The translations under genes were made by a program, and so were the position numbers. A stretch of DNA of 64,000 nt from Sphaerolaimus hirsutus (taxonomy: Eukaryota; Nematoda; Chromadorea; Monhysterida; Sphaerolaimidae). The notes under the pieces were generated by a model. That model searched no databases. It was not told where the DNA came from and saw only the letters and a program-made list of their open reading frames with translations. The stretch is taken from contig OZ038456.1 in NCBI GenBank assembly GCA_964036195.1, forward strand, positions 7,564,001 through 7,628,000, written 5' to 3'. Positions 10,827 through 22,399 of this stretch are shown here, in pieces (the first letter of the stretch is position 1; each line of letters starts with the position of its first letter).

Positions 10827-11800
10827 TACCGTATTTCCTCGAATTATCCCCCAGGGGTTTATTTTTTCAGAGTGAAAATTGTGAGAGAAAAACGTGAAAA
10901 ATGCAACAATCACCACCATTTATAAGTTTTTACAGCATTATATAAGGATGTAGATGGCAGAGTTGCGAAAGCGTATTTACGCTTACCCGAAATACCCGGG
11001 TAAATGGGTATTTATACTTACGCCTACGCTTACGCTTTCATGAAATACCCATACGCTTTTTTACGCTTTCCCGGCCAAAATACCCGGGTACTAAAAGCGT
11101 AAAAAAGCTATTCACACGGTTCAGTTTTACGCTTTTGAAAAAGTGTAAAACCACAAAAAAAGAGTGTGAACAAAACCGCGTACCAGAAAAAAATGACTGT
11201 GTATGTGCAGTAATGCATTGGAAATAGTGGCACACGTACAAATTGTGTCGCAATATGAATGTTTTGTAGATACTGTGTCGTAGAGCAAAATCGTGGCTTC
11301 AGATTAGAAATTTTGGGGCTGAAAATTGATTCCGACGACGATTTTATCGCTGTCGACAGTACTAACTCCCAAGTTAGAAGATGCCTTGAGTGTCGCTGCT
11401 GATGAATTGCCCAACAACATATGAGGGCAGACTACTATGTAAGTCGACATCCGAAAAATGTTGCTGAGGGCTTGATTTGGAAAGAATTCACTAAGCAAAA
11501 AGCCTCTTAAAATTTTTTACGCTTACGCTTTTATTTACGCTTTCCCAGGTATTTTAAAAATACCTTACGCTTTTAGTATCCATACTCAAAATTTTGAAAG
11601 TGTATTTACGCTTACGCTTACGCTTTCCAAAAATACCGGTATTTTAACAACTCTGGTAGATGGTATAAACGATGTTATAATGTAACGCAGTAAGTGTTTT
11701 GGACGTCTGTTATGCATTTCCCGGACCACAAATTCATAGTGCCCATTTTGAGGGGGGGGGGGGTATTTCGAGGTGGGGAGTATTTCGAGGAAATACGGTA
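10827..11800. mobile_element. CCGTATT-type element hosting a hAT-type element
   Basis: Ends TACCGTATTTCCTCGAATTA and the near-inverse ending tacggta. The hAT-type element 10958-11655 is nested inside. Confidence 0.82.
10958..11655. mobile_element. hAT-type element with ACGCTT words
   Basis: Ends CAGAGTTGCG and CAACTCTG, flanked by GTAGATGG at 10950-10957 and 11656-11663. Same layout as the element at 7507-8427, but almost every ACGTTT word is ACGCTT. It is nested inside a CCGTATT-type element (10827-11800). Confidence 0.9.
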
Positions 11801-12036
11801 TCTAAAAATTATCGATTTTTGCCATGCTAATCACAGAGTTATTATATGTACGCACATTTGCAAGTGTCGATGCGCACAGAGCCATTCCCAGCGAGGTTGC
11901 ATCCCGACGGTGCGTTGTACGCGTCGCAGTTGCACTTTTCCCTGACATACGCCCACTTTGCGTCCATTATGCACTTGTCGCTGCTGTAGCGCCCGTCTGC
12001 GACGTTTTTGCGTATGTTTTTTTTGTGTGTAACAGG

Positions 12037-13318
12037 CAGGGTTGGTTTTATAAAAATTCATTTTAGTAAAATTGTATAAAAATTGTATAAAAATTTTATT
12101 TTATTTTTATTTTATTCTTGTTTCATTTTATTTTATTTTATTTTATTCCCAAAAGTCATTAATAAAATAAAATGACACATTTTACAAAAATTTTACAAAA
12201 ATTGTACAAAAATTTTACAAAAAATCAGAATCATGCATGCAAGGCCAGAAAAATGTTATAATTAGACCTATACATGAAAAACCTGTGACAAATTTTTCCC
12301 TTACTTTTCAAAAGTTGCATGCAGTATGTATGTTAGCTAGCTGCAAGTGTAAAGTTACAATTATTGATACGAGTGGTTTGCATTTTCAGTAGAAGGAGTA
12401 GTGGAGTGTGCTGGGCACATTTATAAAATGTGATGCAATTTGTCAATTGTCATGACAAATTTAAAGTAAAGTGTCAATTGTCATGCAAAATGTCAAGTGT
12501 CATGTCAAATGTCATGCAAGTGTAAATTGTGTATCCAAATCTTGTGTTTTTGTATCCATAGTATGTATTGTGCCTACACACACTAGTTTTCACCGTGACT
12601 TCGTGTGAAAACTGAAATTTTTTCAAATACAAATAAATCAACACGGTTGAATGATTTGATTTTATTTAAATTTGAATTTAAATTAATGAAAGTTGAAATT
12701 TGAGAATTTGAAAACTAAAACACATACAGCATACAAAAAGAGTAGGCTGGATGTCGCCATGTCGCCATTTCAGTTTTCACATCGGTCACGGTGAAAACTA
12801 GTGTGTGTAGGGCCATTGTATCCAAATCTTATGTTTTTGTATCCAAATGTTCACATAAGATTTGGATTCAACAACAACATAATTTGGATACAAAACATAA
12901 GATTTAGATATCAAACATAAGATTTGGACACAATTTGCTTGACATTTGATACTTTATTTTTTACATGTCATGACAATTTACACTTTACCTTACATTTGTC
13001 ATGACAATTGACACTTTGCATGACATTTTACATGACATTTGACACTTTACACTTGGGACTGCTCCCATATCCATGAATAAACAGGTAGAAACTCAAGCAA
13101 CGAGATAAAATTTTACAAAAAAAAATGAATTTTTATACAATTTTACAAAAATACAAATTTTTATACAATTTTACAAAAATTTTACAAAAATTCGAATTTT
13201 TATACAATTTTTATTTTTATTCTTAAATTTTCCATTTTATTTTATTTTATTTTATTCTTGAATATTCCATTTTATTTTTATTTTATTTTTATTTTTTTCT
13301 GAGATTTTGCCAACCCTG
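12037..13318. mobile_element. hAT-type element with ATAAAATAAA words, multiply nested
   Basis: Ends CAGGGTTGG and CCAACCCTG, flanked by GTAACAGG at 12029-12036 and 13319-13326. Subterminal zones are runs of ttttattttattttatt and ttttacaaaaatt. Nested inside are a TGTCAAATG-type element (about 12410-13060) and, inside that, a CACTAGTTTTCACCGTGAC foldback element (about 12573-12814). Confidence 0.88.
12573..12814. mobile_element. Foldback MITE with CACTAGTTTTCACCGTGAC ends
   Basis: Inverted ends of about 28 bp, including ACACACTAGTTTTCACCGTG, enclose AT-rich sequence. The target duplication is unclear. Located in the innermost layer of the nested block. Confidence 0.7.
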
Positions 13319-13586
13319 GTAACAGGATGTGCATTGCACTGAGGATGTTATGTGATGGTCGGGGTTGTGACAAAGTTTTCTTGCGGCATTTGAAAGCGGC
13401 GACAATGATACATTTTTACGATTACAGTTACAGTTTCAGTTACAGTATTAAGTGTTCTTTTGCCACAAATGGGAAAAACTAGTTAAATTTGCCATGTGAA
13501 CTGATATAGAAAATAAACTTTGTTGAGGTAGTTTTTTTGAGCAGCTTTGGTGATTCCTAAATATTTAAACCTGCAGGACACCTACC

Positions 13587-13865
13587 TACCGTATTTCGTC
13601 GAATTACACCCCCGGGGGTTTATTTTTTCAGAGTGAAAATTTTGAGGAGGGGTTAAACGAGGGGGGGTTTATTATTTCGCCAGAAGTTTTTTGAAATCCC
13701 AGTACTAAATCGTTGTTTGAAACGTACACAGACGTCAAAAGATGCAAGAAAAACTGCCCGGGGTATTTCGAGGGGGGTTTATAAGTTCATAGTGCCCATT
13801 TTGAGGGGGGTATTTCGAGACGGGGGTATTATGAGGGGGGGGGGGTATTTCGAGGAAATATGGTA
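13587..13865. mobile_element. CCGTATT-type element
   Basis: Ends TACCGTATTTCGTCGAATTA and its near-inverse (atatggta). Words gagggggtatttcgag. Confidence 0.8.
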
Positions 13866-14410
13866 TTTACCTAACTAAGCAGCTTGTGCAGTTCCGCCTA
13901 ATTTAGACTTAACCTCACTTTTATTTTACCATTTACCTCAACATTTATTTATGTAAAGTGTTTGAATATTTGCTGCATCTGAGCTTGCCGTAAAAGTTCA
14001 TGTGATAAAATGAAATTTTGTATGTGATCAGTTGACACCCTATTAAATTTGTCATTTTACATTCTTGCGACAAGGTGCTACCTGACATTTTGCTTTAAGT
14101 AGACAAAATAAGCAGTTTGCTCGCATTTTAAATGTTGACTTAAGCATGCTGTCACACTCCGTTTCTTATTCGATTCAGTCTACGACTACGCAATTTGGAT
14201 TTATGTTAGACTTGAAGTAGAATATAATAAAGATTTAAACTGACAACACTTGAACTAATTTTGTATTACACGAAAGATAAATTCCCTCACTCCAAATCAG
14301 GACACAATTCAACATATGAGAAAGCGTGGAATTTTACACAGCTGTTTTCAATAACACTTTCCAAAAGCGTACTACCTGTATATATGTCATCACAACTTTT
14401 GCAAACTTAC
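13866..14410. other. No recognisable gene or repeat
   Basis: Unique-looking AT-rich sequence 3' (gene sense) of the 14411-14486 exon; probably intron. No cysteine-rich exon was found here. Confidence 0.4.
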
Positions 14411-14486
14411 TGAGAACGGTGTAGTATTCGATGCCTTCCGCAAAGTCGATGCACGTGCCTCCGTCACGTTCATGGATTCTTTGGCG
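14411..14486 (-). CDS. DEG/ENaC channel, pre-cysteine-rich exon
   Basis: A 76-bp exon, acceptor cctttcag and donor CTCA|gtaagt, encoding RQRIHERDGGTCIDFAEGIE then YYTVL. The family normally has, after the beta exon, an Arg-rich turn, a Pro/Gly-x-Cys and then a Tyr-Tyr/Tyr-Ser run leading into the cysteine-rich domain, which this resembles. Entry is phase 0 and exit phase 1. The exon with the following cysteine cluster was not found with confidence. Confidence 0.7.
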
Positions 14487-14734
14487 CTGAAAGGGGGGTG
14501 TTCATAGGATATTTGAGGTGAGTACATAGGTGGGAAAGTATAACTCCGCAATGTGTTCACAACGTCCCACAACGTTGACATGATGCTGCCACACACTCTT
14601 AATGTCAACTGGTTTCGGTGTCAGCTCGATTCTAGTTCAATTTAGGTTGCAGCACATTTTCAAGTGCAGATCACAGTTGATAGTCAGTATTTACATTTAC
14701 ACTGAATAAAACTGTGTACTGGGTAACGATGGCA

Positions 14735-14905
14735 AAAAAAAAGATTCGAAAATTTGAAAACATTTTCGAATTTTCGATTTTTTTTTGTAATTTTCGAATT
14801 TTTATTTTACCCCTGGAAAAAAACACATTAATCTATTTTTTTTCAAAAAATTCGAAAATTCAAAAATTCAATAATACTTTTCGAATTTTTCAGAGAATTC
14901 TGGCC
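14735..14905. repeat. TTCGAAAATT-word block
   Basis: Words attttcgaattttcg and caaaaattcaaaaattc after gtaacgatggcaaaaaaa. A further block is at 15385-15510. Counterparts in contig 2 at 39352-39520 and 40010-40120. A similar terminus (ttttgccatcgttaagg) is at 63617. Confidence 0.55.
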
Positions 14906-15556
14906 ACAAAACACATTCTTCAGTTAAATGTGATAAATCAATCGATAGCTGATTTGTGCTGCGTCTAAAAAAAACATTAAAAAATGGAAAAAGCGTCAAA
15001 AAATGTGTGAAATGTTGAAATGACGTCTGTGGTGGACACCAACACTTCTGTTTAGGAATGAGACGAGCACCCCGAACTATTGCAATCACCCTGCTCTAAG
15101 CACTTCCGCTGAAACAGATGGGGCTCCATCAAAAAGTAGTTTGTGGGTTATTGTTGAAAGTTGTTGAACAGAGCAATGTCTTACAATCCAACAGGTTCCA
15201 GACACTTTAAAATGCCCTGTCAAATGTCATGCAAAGTGTCAAGGTCATGGAAGCTCTGAAATTTTTACATATTTGTGCTAAATTTAGCTGAACTAAGGTA
15301 GATTACAGTGAAGATAAGGTGAAAAAGCTATGCAAAAACATTCAAACTATCCAAATATTGCTTAAAAGCCTCACATTCAATATATTTCAAAAAAAATTTG
15401 AAAATTGCCCGAATAGATTTGAAAATTCGAAAATTAAATTCGAAATTCGAAAAAAAATTTGAAGAAAAATTCGAAACTTCGAAAATTCGTTTTAGAAAAA
15501 CACTTAAAATTTAAATACTTTTTTAGGCACCAATGAATGAATGTACAAAAACTGAC

Positions 15557-15738
15557 CACATGTCTACTCAGCGCAACCTGATTCAGCATGCCAACTGGCA
15601 GTTCAAACGACATCCCATTCACTACTGCTATATCACTCTGGTTGTGCACAATCACTTTAAGACCATATGTTGTGCTCGAACCAGGGATTTGCTCATAGGA
15701 TTCCAGATTTAATAGCATCTGTAAACTAGATTCAGGAC
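15557..15738 (-). CDS. DEG/ENaC channel, beta-strand/palm exon (contig 1 version)
   Basis: Contig 1 version of the 182-bp exon with QMLLNLESYEQIPG and GLKVIVHNQ. Acceptor ccccacag, donor gtcagt, phase 1 to phase 0. Its next exon in gene sense is 14411-14486. An open frame between them (around 14.9-15.1 kb, with Cys-Trp-Cys-Pro-Pro) was considered but is not needed, because the phases join directly. Confidence 0.92.
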
Positions 15739-15874
15739 CTGTGGGGGCAAGCATTTGTTTTTTTTTGTTTTTTTTTTTGTAAATAGTTGTTTGGCTTGAA
15801 AATTCACTCAAAACATTCAGTAATGTTGATCAAGGTGCAGTTGTTAAAACGTATTTACGTTTACTCATCAGTAC

Positions 15875-16079
15875 TAGTGATGGAAAGGCACCGGGGCACC
15901 GGTGCCACGGTGCCAGGTACCGAAGCGCACCAGCACCGGTGCTGGTGTGGTGCCGGTGCCATTTTCAGAGGTGCCCCTCCGGGTTCCGGTGCTGGTGCCC
16001 TTTTTTAAAAGATAGCACCGGTGCCGGTGCGGTGCGGTGCCATTTTTCGAGGGTGCCTTTAGGTGCTAGCACCAGGGCC
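15875..16079. mobile_element. GGTGCC-word element (contig 1)
   Basis: Starts TAGTGATGGAAAGGCACCGG; interior of caccggtgccggtgcggtgc words. It shares its terminus with the GCGCC elements but carries a different word. Confidence 0.8.
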
Positions 16080-16317
16080 AAAGTAAAAGCCAAAGTAAAA
16101 GTACCTTATCTTCAGAATAAAGAAGATTTTTATAGGATTAAGCGTGTCTACCTTTTTTGCTAACATTGCACATTCTTTGTTGCTTGGAATACTTCGAGAA
16201 TACTTGGAGATATTTTTGAATACTTCGAGTTTGCTTATATCAAAATCCAATCACCATATTCTTCTAATAGAAAGGCAGGTACAAAGTTTGATGAAAAAAA
16301 AGAAGAGAGCCCAACTA

Positions 16318-16783
16318 CCGTATTACCTCTAATATAAGGTATACCTTATATTGTTTTCGTCAGATTTTTCGAGCCAAAAGTTATGCCTTATATTAGAGGG
16401 TACCTTATATTGGAGGGTACCTTCAATTATTTTCACCAGATTTTAAAGAAATTTTACCAACAGTGAACAACGATACAATTCATTTTTTCAAATTAGAATG
16501 TACGAAATAGGTGGTACACTATCACTACGAAATGGCAGAAGTCGACGAAGAGTTATCGCAGTGCCATTCGGCACCATTTTCATCATTTTCCGCCATGTTT
16601 AGCAACCATTTTTATGATTTTGCGCGTTTTGGCACGCAGCCAGCTGTGCCTTATATTAGCAGTATGCCTTATATTGGAGGGTACCTTATATTTATTTCAT
16701 CGCGTTCAAAATACCCAAAAGTTATACCTTATATTAGAGGGTACCTTATATTAGAGGGATGCCTTATATTGGAGGTAATACGG
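16318..16783. mobile_element. CCGTATT-type element with CTTATATTAGAGGGTACC words (contig 1 only)
   Basis: Ends CCGTATTACCTCTAATATAA and its near-inverse. TA on both sides; contig 2 has the unoccupied site near 44010 (cccaactattagaag). It shows that this family duplicates TA. Confidence 0.9.
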
Positions 16784-16785
16784 TA

Positions 16786-17304
16786 TTTGAAGAAATATGG
16801 TATACTCGGCGGACCGCAGTAAGCACAGCATTCTACCATAATTCAATGAATAAAACCTATTGATAAATTTTGTAATTAGGTAACCATCCCATAGAAAAAC
16901 GAAATATTATGATGAAAAAACTGTATAATTTTTGGTTCATTATTCAGATGGGTTTAAGTAGGTTTCCATACTAAGTGTGATGTCCGCAGAGTATACCTAT
17001 TGAGATGGTCAGAAATTTATTATGTTTCAGGCTAGAAAAACTGTTATAACCTTATAAATAGTACGAAATTGTGAAAATTGGGGTAGAATGTGATTTCCGC
17101 TTCAAATACTTGTCATTGAAAAAGTGCAAGGGTCGAAAATAAAGACACTGGTCCCCATACAATTTTTTGAATATAAATATCTATTATATTCATGATAAGA
17201 TGCAGTTTTTAGGCTGTTTAAATACATGAAAAAAATCGTATAAGACATTGCTCTTCTAAAAATTCCCCTCTATTGATATATTACATGCTGCAATAATGAC
17301 TTTT
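16786..17304. other. Intron sequence shared by both contigs
   Basis: Unique sequence, nearly identical to 44020-44506. It anchors the alignment of the two locus versions. Confidence 0.6.
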
Positions 17305-17512
17305 ACAGTTGGCGCCATTTTGGCGCCCGGCGCCATTGTTTCTGGCGCCCTTTTGGCGCCTGGCGCCATTTTTTTCAGGTGGCGCCGTGGCGCCATTGGC
17401 GCCTGGCGCCATTTTCGCTGGCGCCCTTGGGCGCCCGGCGCCATTTTTTTGAATGGCGCCATGGCGCCATTGGCGCCTGGCGCCATTTTTCCTGGCGCTT
17501 TTCCATCACTAG
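17305..17512. mobile_element. GCGCCA-word element (contig 1)
   Basis: Interior of GCGCCA words ending GGCGCTTTTCCATCACTAG; the left end lacks the TAGTGATGG terminus. The counterpart in contig 2 is at 45808-46041. A GCACC-type fragment starting tagtgatggaaaaagcacc follows at 17530. Confidence 0.75.
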
Positions 17513-17529
17513 CCCCAACAGGTGAAGCC

Positions 17530-17612
17530 TAGTGATGGAAAAAGCACCGGGAAAATGGAACCGCACTGCACCGGCACTGGTGTCATTCTGAAAAAATAGC
17601 ACCGGCACTACA
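17530..17612. mobile_element. GCACC-word element fragment
   Basis: Begins tagtgatggaaaaagcaccg, the same terminus as the GCGCC elements, but the words are GCACC/CACCGG. The partner in contig 2 begins at 46058. Confidence 0.65.
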
Positions 17613-17672
17613 TTACATAATGACATTACATTTACATAATGATCTCCACTATGTATGAGTTTCACCCCTCAG

Positions 17673-18129
17673 TAGGTTCAAACGGGATTGACTTTTCGGG
17701 ATCGGGATCGGGATTGGTTTTTTGAGATGTCGGGATCGGGATCGGGATCGGGATTGGCCGGGATTGGGGTCACGGGATCGGGATCGGGATCGGGATTGGC
17801 ATTTTTTCGGGGATCGGGATTGGGGTCTTGGGATAGCGATTTTGGCCAACGTTTTGGCATCCACAGTTGTTCATAAAGGTCTAAAAACACTGTTGGAAGC
17901 CAGAAACGTGGCATAAAATGAACGCTGGGGTTTGCGTTCACATTTTTGCATGCAAAAACGTCGTTTTTTCACTTTTGATAATTTCCACTAATTTTTCCGG
18001 GATCGGGATCCTGGACTTTGGAGTTTCTTGGGATCAGGATCAGGATCTGAAAAGGATCGGGATCAGGACTGCTAAATCCCGGAATTTCACGGGATCCGGG
18101 ATCGGGATCGGGATCCCGTTTGAACCCTA
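17673..18129. mobile_element. hAT-type element filled with GGGATC words
   Basis: Ends TAGGTTCAAACGGGAT and ATCCCGTTTGAACCCTA, flanked by CCCCTCAG at 17665-17672 and 18130-18137. The interior is mostly gggatcgggatcgggattgg. Absent at the matching place in contig 2 (near 46204-46212). Confidence 0.92.
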
Positions 18130-18257
18130 CCCCTCAGTGACCCATATTGAATTTTTGGTTTGCCAGTGAACCAAAAAAATCAAAGGGCTAAAGACATATT
18201 TCCTGGAGTGTACATAGCATTTTGCAGGGTCTGGGATTGGCACCAGGCTACACTTAC

Positions 18258-18385
18258 CAGCTCCGAACGAGCTCACATTGATTGCATTGTCCCCATCGTA
18301 GTTGATAGTATAGCACAAGCCGTAGTCAGTGGTAATAATTTTGAAGTCTGTCAGATTGCAGGGTATATTTCCCGGCCACCGACAT
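18258..18385 (-). CDS. DEG/ENaC channel, C-Y-T-I-N exon (contig 1 version)
   Basis: Contig 1 version of the 128-bp exon with CRWPGNIPC and GLCYTINYDGDNAINVSS. The acceptor acacag and donor gtaagt are intact, and the phases fit finger and beta exons. A 457-bp hAT-type element filled with GGGATC words lies 128 bp downstream in gene sense and is absent from the other version. Confidence 0.92.
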
Positions 18386-18907
18386 CTGTGTTTGTTTGAG
18401 TTTTTCCGCTTTCCCATCACTAGTGAAAAGCGTTGACTTCATTTATTATTGGAGTGGTTCAAATTGTGTACCTACCTAATTGGTTTGAAAATGACGCGTC
18501 TACTTCTAAAAGTCGATGACTCCAATTGGAAATTGAGTTAAGCACAGAAAAAAATAGAGAATCTTTTCCGCACATTTTTCATTGCTTTCTGAAAAAGCGC
18601 CAAAAGCTGCCATTCTATTGGAGGTGCCGCTCTATTGAAGGTATGCCATTCTATTAGTAGAAATACGGTAATCAACATCTGGAACGTTACAATAGTCGGT
18701 GCCCATTGGACACACATTAAGGGTGATTTACAGCATAACGACAAATAGGAGCTGAATCAACAAATTATGTGGCGACAAATTACAAATACTCAAGAAATAC
18801 CTCAAATTGAGATGTTGAAAGCATAGTTGTTAAAATTTCTGAAAGACGGTTCCGACCGCTGATGCAAAAAATTTTTTGGGGGTGTATAAATTTCTTCAAT
18901 TTTCCTC

Positions 18908-18958
18908 AAATTTGGCATGCATGTACTCCTTCGTTTAGTGAGTACGCATGCCAAATTT
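18908..18958. repeat. Recurrent hairpin AAATTTGGCATGC...GCATGCCAAATTT
   Basis: Stem of about 20 bp (AAATTTGGCATGCATGTACT and its near-inverse) around the loop ccttcgtttagt. The same hairpin recurs at 28036-28086, 28706-28756, 47133-47184, 47620-47672, 47954-48004 and 56388-56438, always beside ccggggaccgg blocks. Confidence 0.8.
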
Positions 18959-19029
18959 TAGCTCACAGTGGTTAGTGAGCATTATTTTATTTATACTTTA
19001 ATTTTCGTTAATCACTGTATTTTTTATAG

Positions 19030-19270
19030 TGCGTGAAATCCTGCCGGGGACCAGTCCCCGGCAATATTGAAATGAGCCTGACAGGGGCCAAACGTCCCCA
19101 GTAAGAAAATTTTTTGTTCAGTATACAAAAAGTTTTGATCCCCTACCGGGGTCATTTGGCCCCGGTACCACACAAAAATTTATGGTTATTTTTGGCAGTT
19201 TGTGGTAATTGTCCCCGACCGGGGCCAAACGACCCTGGTGAGGAAATTTTTTTTCAGTAAACAGAGAATT
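19030..19270. repeat. GGGGACCGG-word block
   Basis: Repeats of gccggggaccagtccccggc, ggggccaaacg and the spacer ttcagta(t/a)ac; part of the left foldback arm. Related blocks lie at 27770-27960, 28370-28630, 48090-48340 and 56030-56310. Non-coding. Confidence 0.65.
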
Positions 19271-21055
19271 TTTGGACCTTACAAGGTCCATTTGGCCCTT
19301 GTGCCTCACAAAAATGTATTGCATAAGGGTGTTAACCTGTCAAGTAAGAAAGTTTAATTTTTTTGTGATTTCACTCAAATATGCATGGTCGGGCTGAAAA
19401 TTCCCTGGGCAGTGCTCGCCATTCGCGCTAGGGGTAAGCTACGGTCATAAAATTTTTACACGTGAAGATATCAGGTGTTTTGAGTTTTCACCCAGAATCT
19501 CACCCCTCTAGCTTAACCCACTGCGGAACTGTGGGGTTTACATTTTCGGTCCTTTTGTACTGATGTACACATGGTGCTCTAGCTCAACGCTGCTTTTAGT
19601 TGTGATCATGAAACTTTGGCTAGTGTAAGCCAGTGTGTTGGCAATGTGCTGATAGTATTCAGCACTTTCATCAACATCAGTGATTTTAATGTCGTTTTGA
19701 AATGTGCAGTAAATAATTATGTCAATTTAATTTCATTTGTATTTCATTACTAATCTGTACTGGACACATTACCTGTGTTGAACAGCAGCGTGCATGCAAA
19801 ATGCATCCAGTATCAACCTGTATTGACCAACCGCAGAGGTAGAATGATGAATTTTGTAGTGAGAGTAGTGACAGTCATGGCAATATGGACTAGGCTTGTG
19901 ATATCATAGCTAATGTTGTTTAGTGCTGACACATTGCCAACACTGGTGGCTCACACTGTGTTTACACTGGCCAAAGTTTCATGATCACAATTTACAGCAG
20001 AATTGAGCTAGAGCACCATGTGTACATCAGTACAAAATGATCGAAATTGTAACCCCCACAGTTCCGCAGTGGGTGGAGCTAGAGGAGTGAAATTTTGGAT
20101 GAAAACTCAAAACACCTGATATATTAACGTGTTTCAATTTTATGACCATAGCTTACCCCTAACGCAAATGGCGAGCACTGTCCAGGGACTTTTCAGCCTG
20201 ACCATGTACATGCATGTGTCCCATGCTGTTGTACATTGGCCAATTTTGATGTCATTTGAATATGTCGGGGTTTGGGGTCTGGGCTTTGACCAAATATTTT
20301 TGTTTGCTCAAATAATCCCCCAGTCCTGAGATAAAATGGGTCTATACAAAGGTCTTCATTTTGTGTGCCTTATCTGGACATTGATTTTGAAGCTTAATAA
20401 GTTGGTCATTTATGGGCTGTTTTGGATCAGTCAACAATTAAAATGATCAGGGCAGCTTGCAGATTAATTTTTTGTGGTTGGATTAGAGATGTGTAAATTT
20501 CATATGCTGATTTGACCCAGTTGAATGAAGTCCTTTCTAGTTTACACACCATTTTTATTTTGCATATGGCCTGCAGCAACATCTTTTGATCTCCAAATGA
20601 TCAAGATTGTGATTTATGATGATCTGTGGTGCACAGCAACAATTACTTTGAATGGCTATGTCAGTGACAGATTATTGTTAGAACTGTTTTTTTACAATGG
20701 GGTATTATTGTGGCATAAACTGTATTTTGCCATGGGACACATCTGTAAATTCAAAAAAAAAATCACATTGATGTGATTGAGTAGTCAATGTTTGATTAAT
20801 CAAGTGGAGCATTTGATGTTTGCATGTGTTTTACTCTGCTCCAACATGATAGGCACATGGTTTCTGCATGGTACTTTTACAGAGTGCAGAAAACGTGTAA
20901 CCTACATGTTTCATTGTCAAAATTGAAACAGCTACTCAATTGAGCCCTCAATAAATTCCACTTTGAATACCCCCACCCCACTTGAAAAAACTGAACATTG
21001 AATAACCTCCCTTGAATAACTCCTCTATAAAGTTGGTCTTGAATAATGCCCCTTG

Positions 21056-21534
21056 CAGTGTTGCAAAAACGTATTTGCATTTACCCAAAATACATGGGTG
21101 CTTTGGTATTTATATTTACGTTTATGTATTTGGAAAATACCATTACATATTGTTACATATTCCTGACAGAAAAACCTGGGTACTGGGGAAAATGTAAAAA
21201 AATTCACATCAGTGACATGTTCACATGTTTAAAATGGCAGCACCATGTGCAGCAAACAAAAGTAACAGATGGTTTCCCTATCAAACCACGCTGTTGCTAG
21301 GGCAGTGGACACTTAAAAATTATGCTTAGTACACATATAAAAATTACCCCTTAGATACATCAACTGTAAGCATTGTAAAGGATTGTCAAATTTTAATGAT
21401 TTTTACGTTTTTTTATACGTATTCCTTTGTATTTTTAAAATACCTTACATATTAGTTTTTATACTTTTAATTTGGAAAAGGGATTTACGTTTACATTTAA
21501 ATTTTCCAAAAATACCAGTATTTTAACAACACTG
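21056..21534. mobile_element. hAT-type element, CAGTGTTG ends
   Basis: Ends CAGTGTTGCAAAAACG and AACAACACTG with ACGTTT/ACGTAT words. Left flank GCCCCTTG; the right flank GTCTGTTG matches only partly, so the duplication has decayed. It is the mirror copy of the element at 24755-25237. Confidence 0.75.
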
Positions 21535-22399
21535 GTCTGTTGAATAAATCCCTCCCTGAGATAAAATGGTTCACATTGAATAAATCCCACCTTGAATACC
21601 CCACCCCCTTCAAACAACTGAACCTTGAATAACACCCCTTGAATAAATCCCCCATCATTCAGTAATTCCTTGCTCGAGTAAGATGTGATTGAGATTGATC
21701 AGTCCTTGGTTGGTTAAATTTGTGCACGATTCCTGTGTTAGTTTAGTGTATAAAAAATAAAAAATACCTGCTCTGCTCCCTCTAAAAAACCACTCCCTTG
21801 TAAAACTCTTCTCCGATTGATGTCTGAAAACATTCATGGAAAAAATATGTTATGTTTGTTTTCGTTTTAGTCACATATTCTTTTGTCTGTATTATTGGGC
21901 TATTTACAGCAGCCCTTATAAGGGACTGGTCCCCGGTGAAAAATAATTATTTTCAAAAGTAAATAATTGGTGTGTATGGGTTGTTTGCATATTAATTACA
22001 TTAATTATCACAAAATTTGCATGTGCAAAATTTCTGCAAGATGGTTACGACGCAATTTCTGACGCATATTCTTTGGGAGGAAATCCTTCATTTACTGAGT
22101 ACACATGCCAAATTTCAGCTCAGAGTAACAATGGCAAACCCTCTGGAAAAAAGTATTTAAATTTTTAAGTGTTTTTTCGAAAATGACTTTTCGAATTTTT
22201 GAGACAAATTTGAGACAAATTGAAAACTTTCTATACACCCTCCCAAAGAATTTGCATCAGCGCATGTAACCATCTTGCAGAAATTTTGCACATGCAAATC
22301 TTGTAATAATTAACATAATTAATATGCAAACAACCCATACACACCAATTATCGACTTTTGAAAAAAATTATTTCTCACTGGGGACCGGTCCCTTATAAG

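Noticed and set aside
11304..11498. Frame with a hydrophobic stretch as TM2 of the channel
   Set aside because: It lies inside the hAT-type element 10958-11655 and lacks the Gly-rich TM2 pattern.
14868..15089. Frame with Cys-Trp-Cys-Pro-Pro as a channel cysteine-rich exon
   Set aside because: The beta exon and the 14411-14486 exon join in phase without it, and its frame lacks a matching acceptor phase.
17690..18115. GGGATC array as CRISPR or satellite
   Set aside because: No spacer structure; it is bounded by inverted ends and an 8-bp duplication, so it is a transposon interior.
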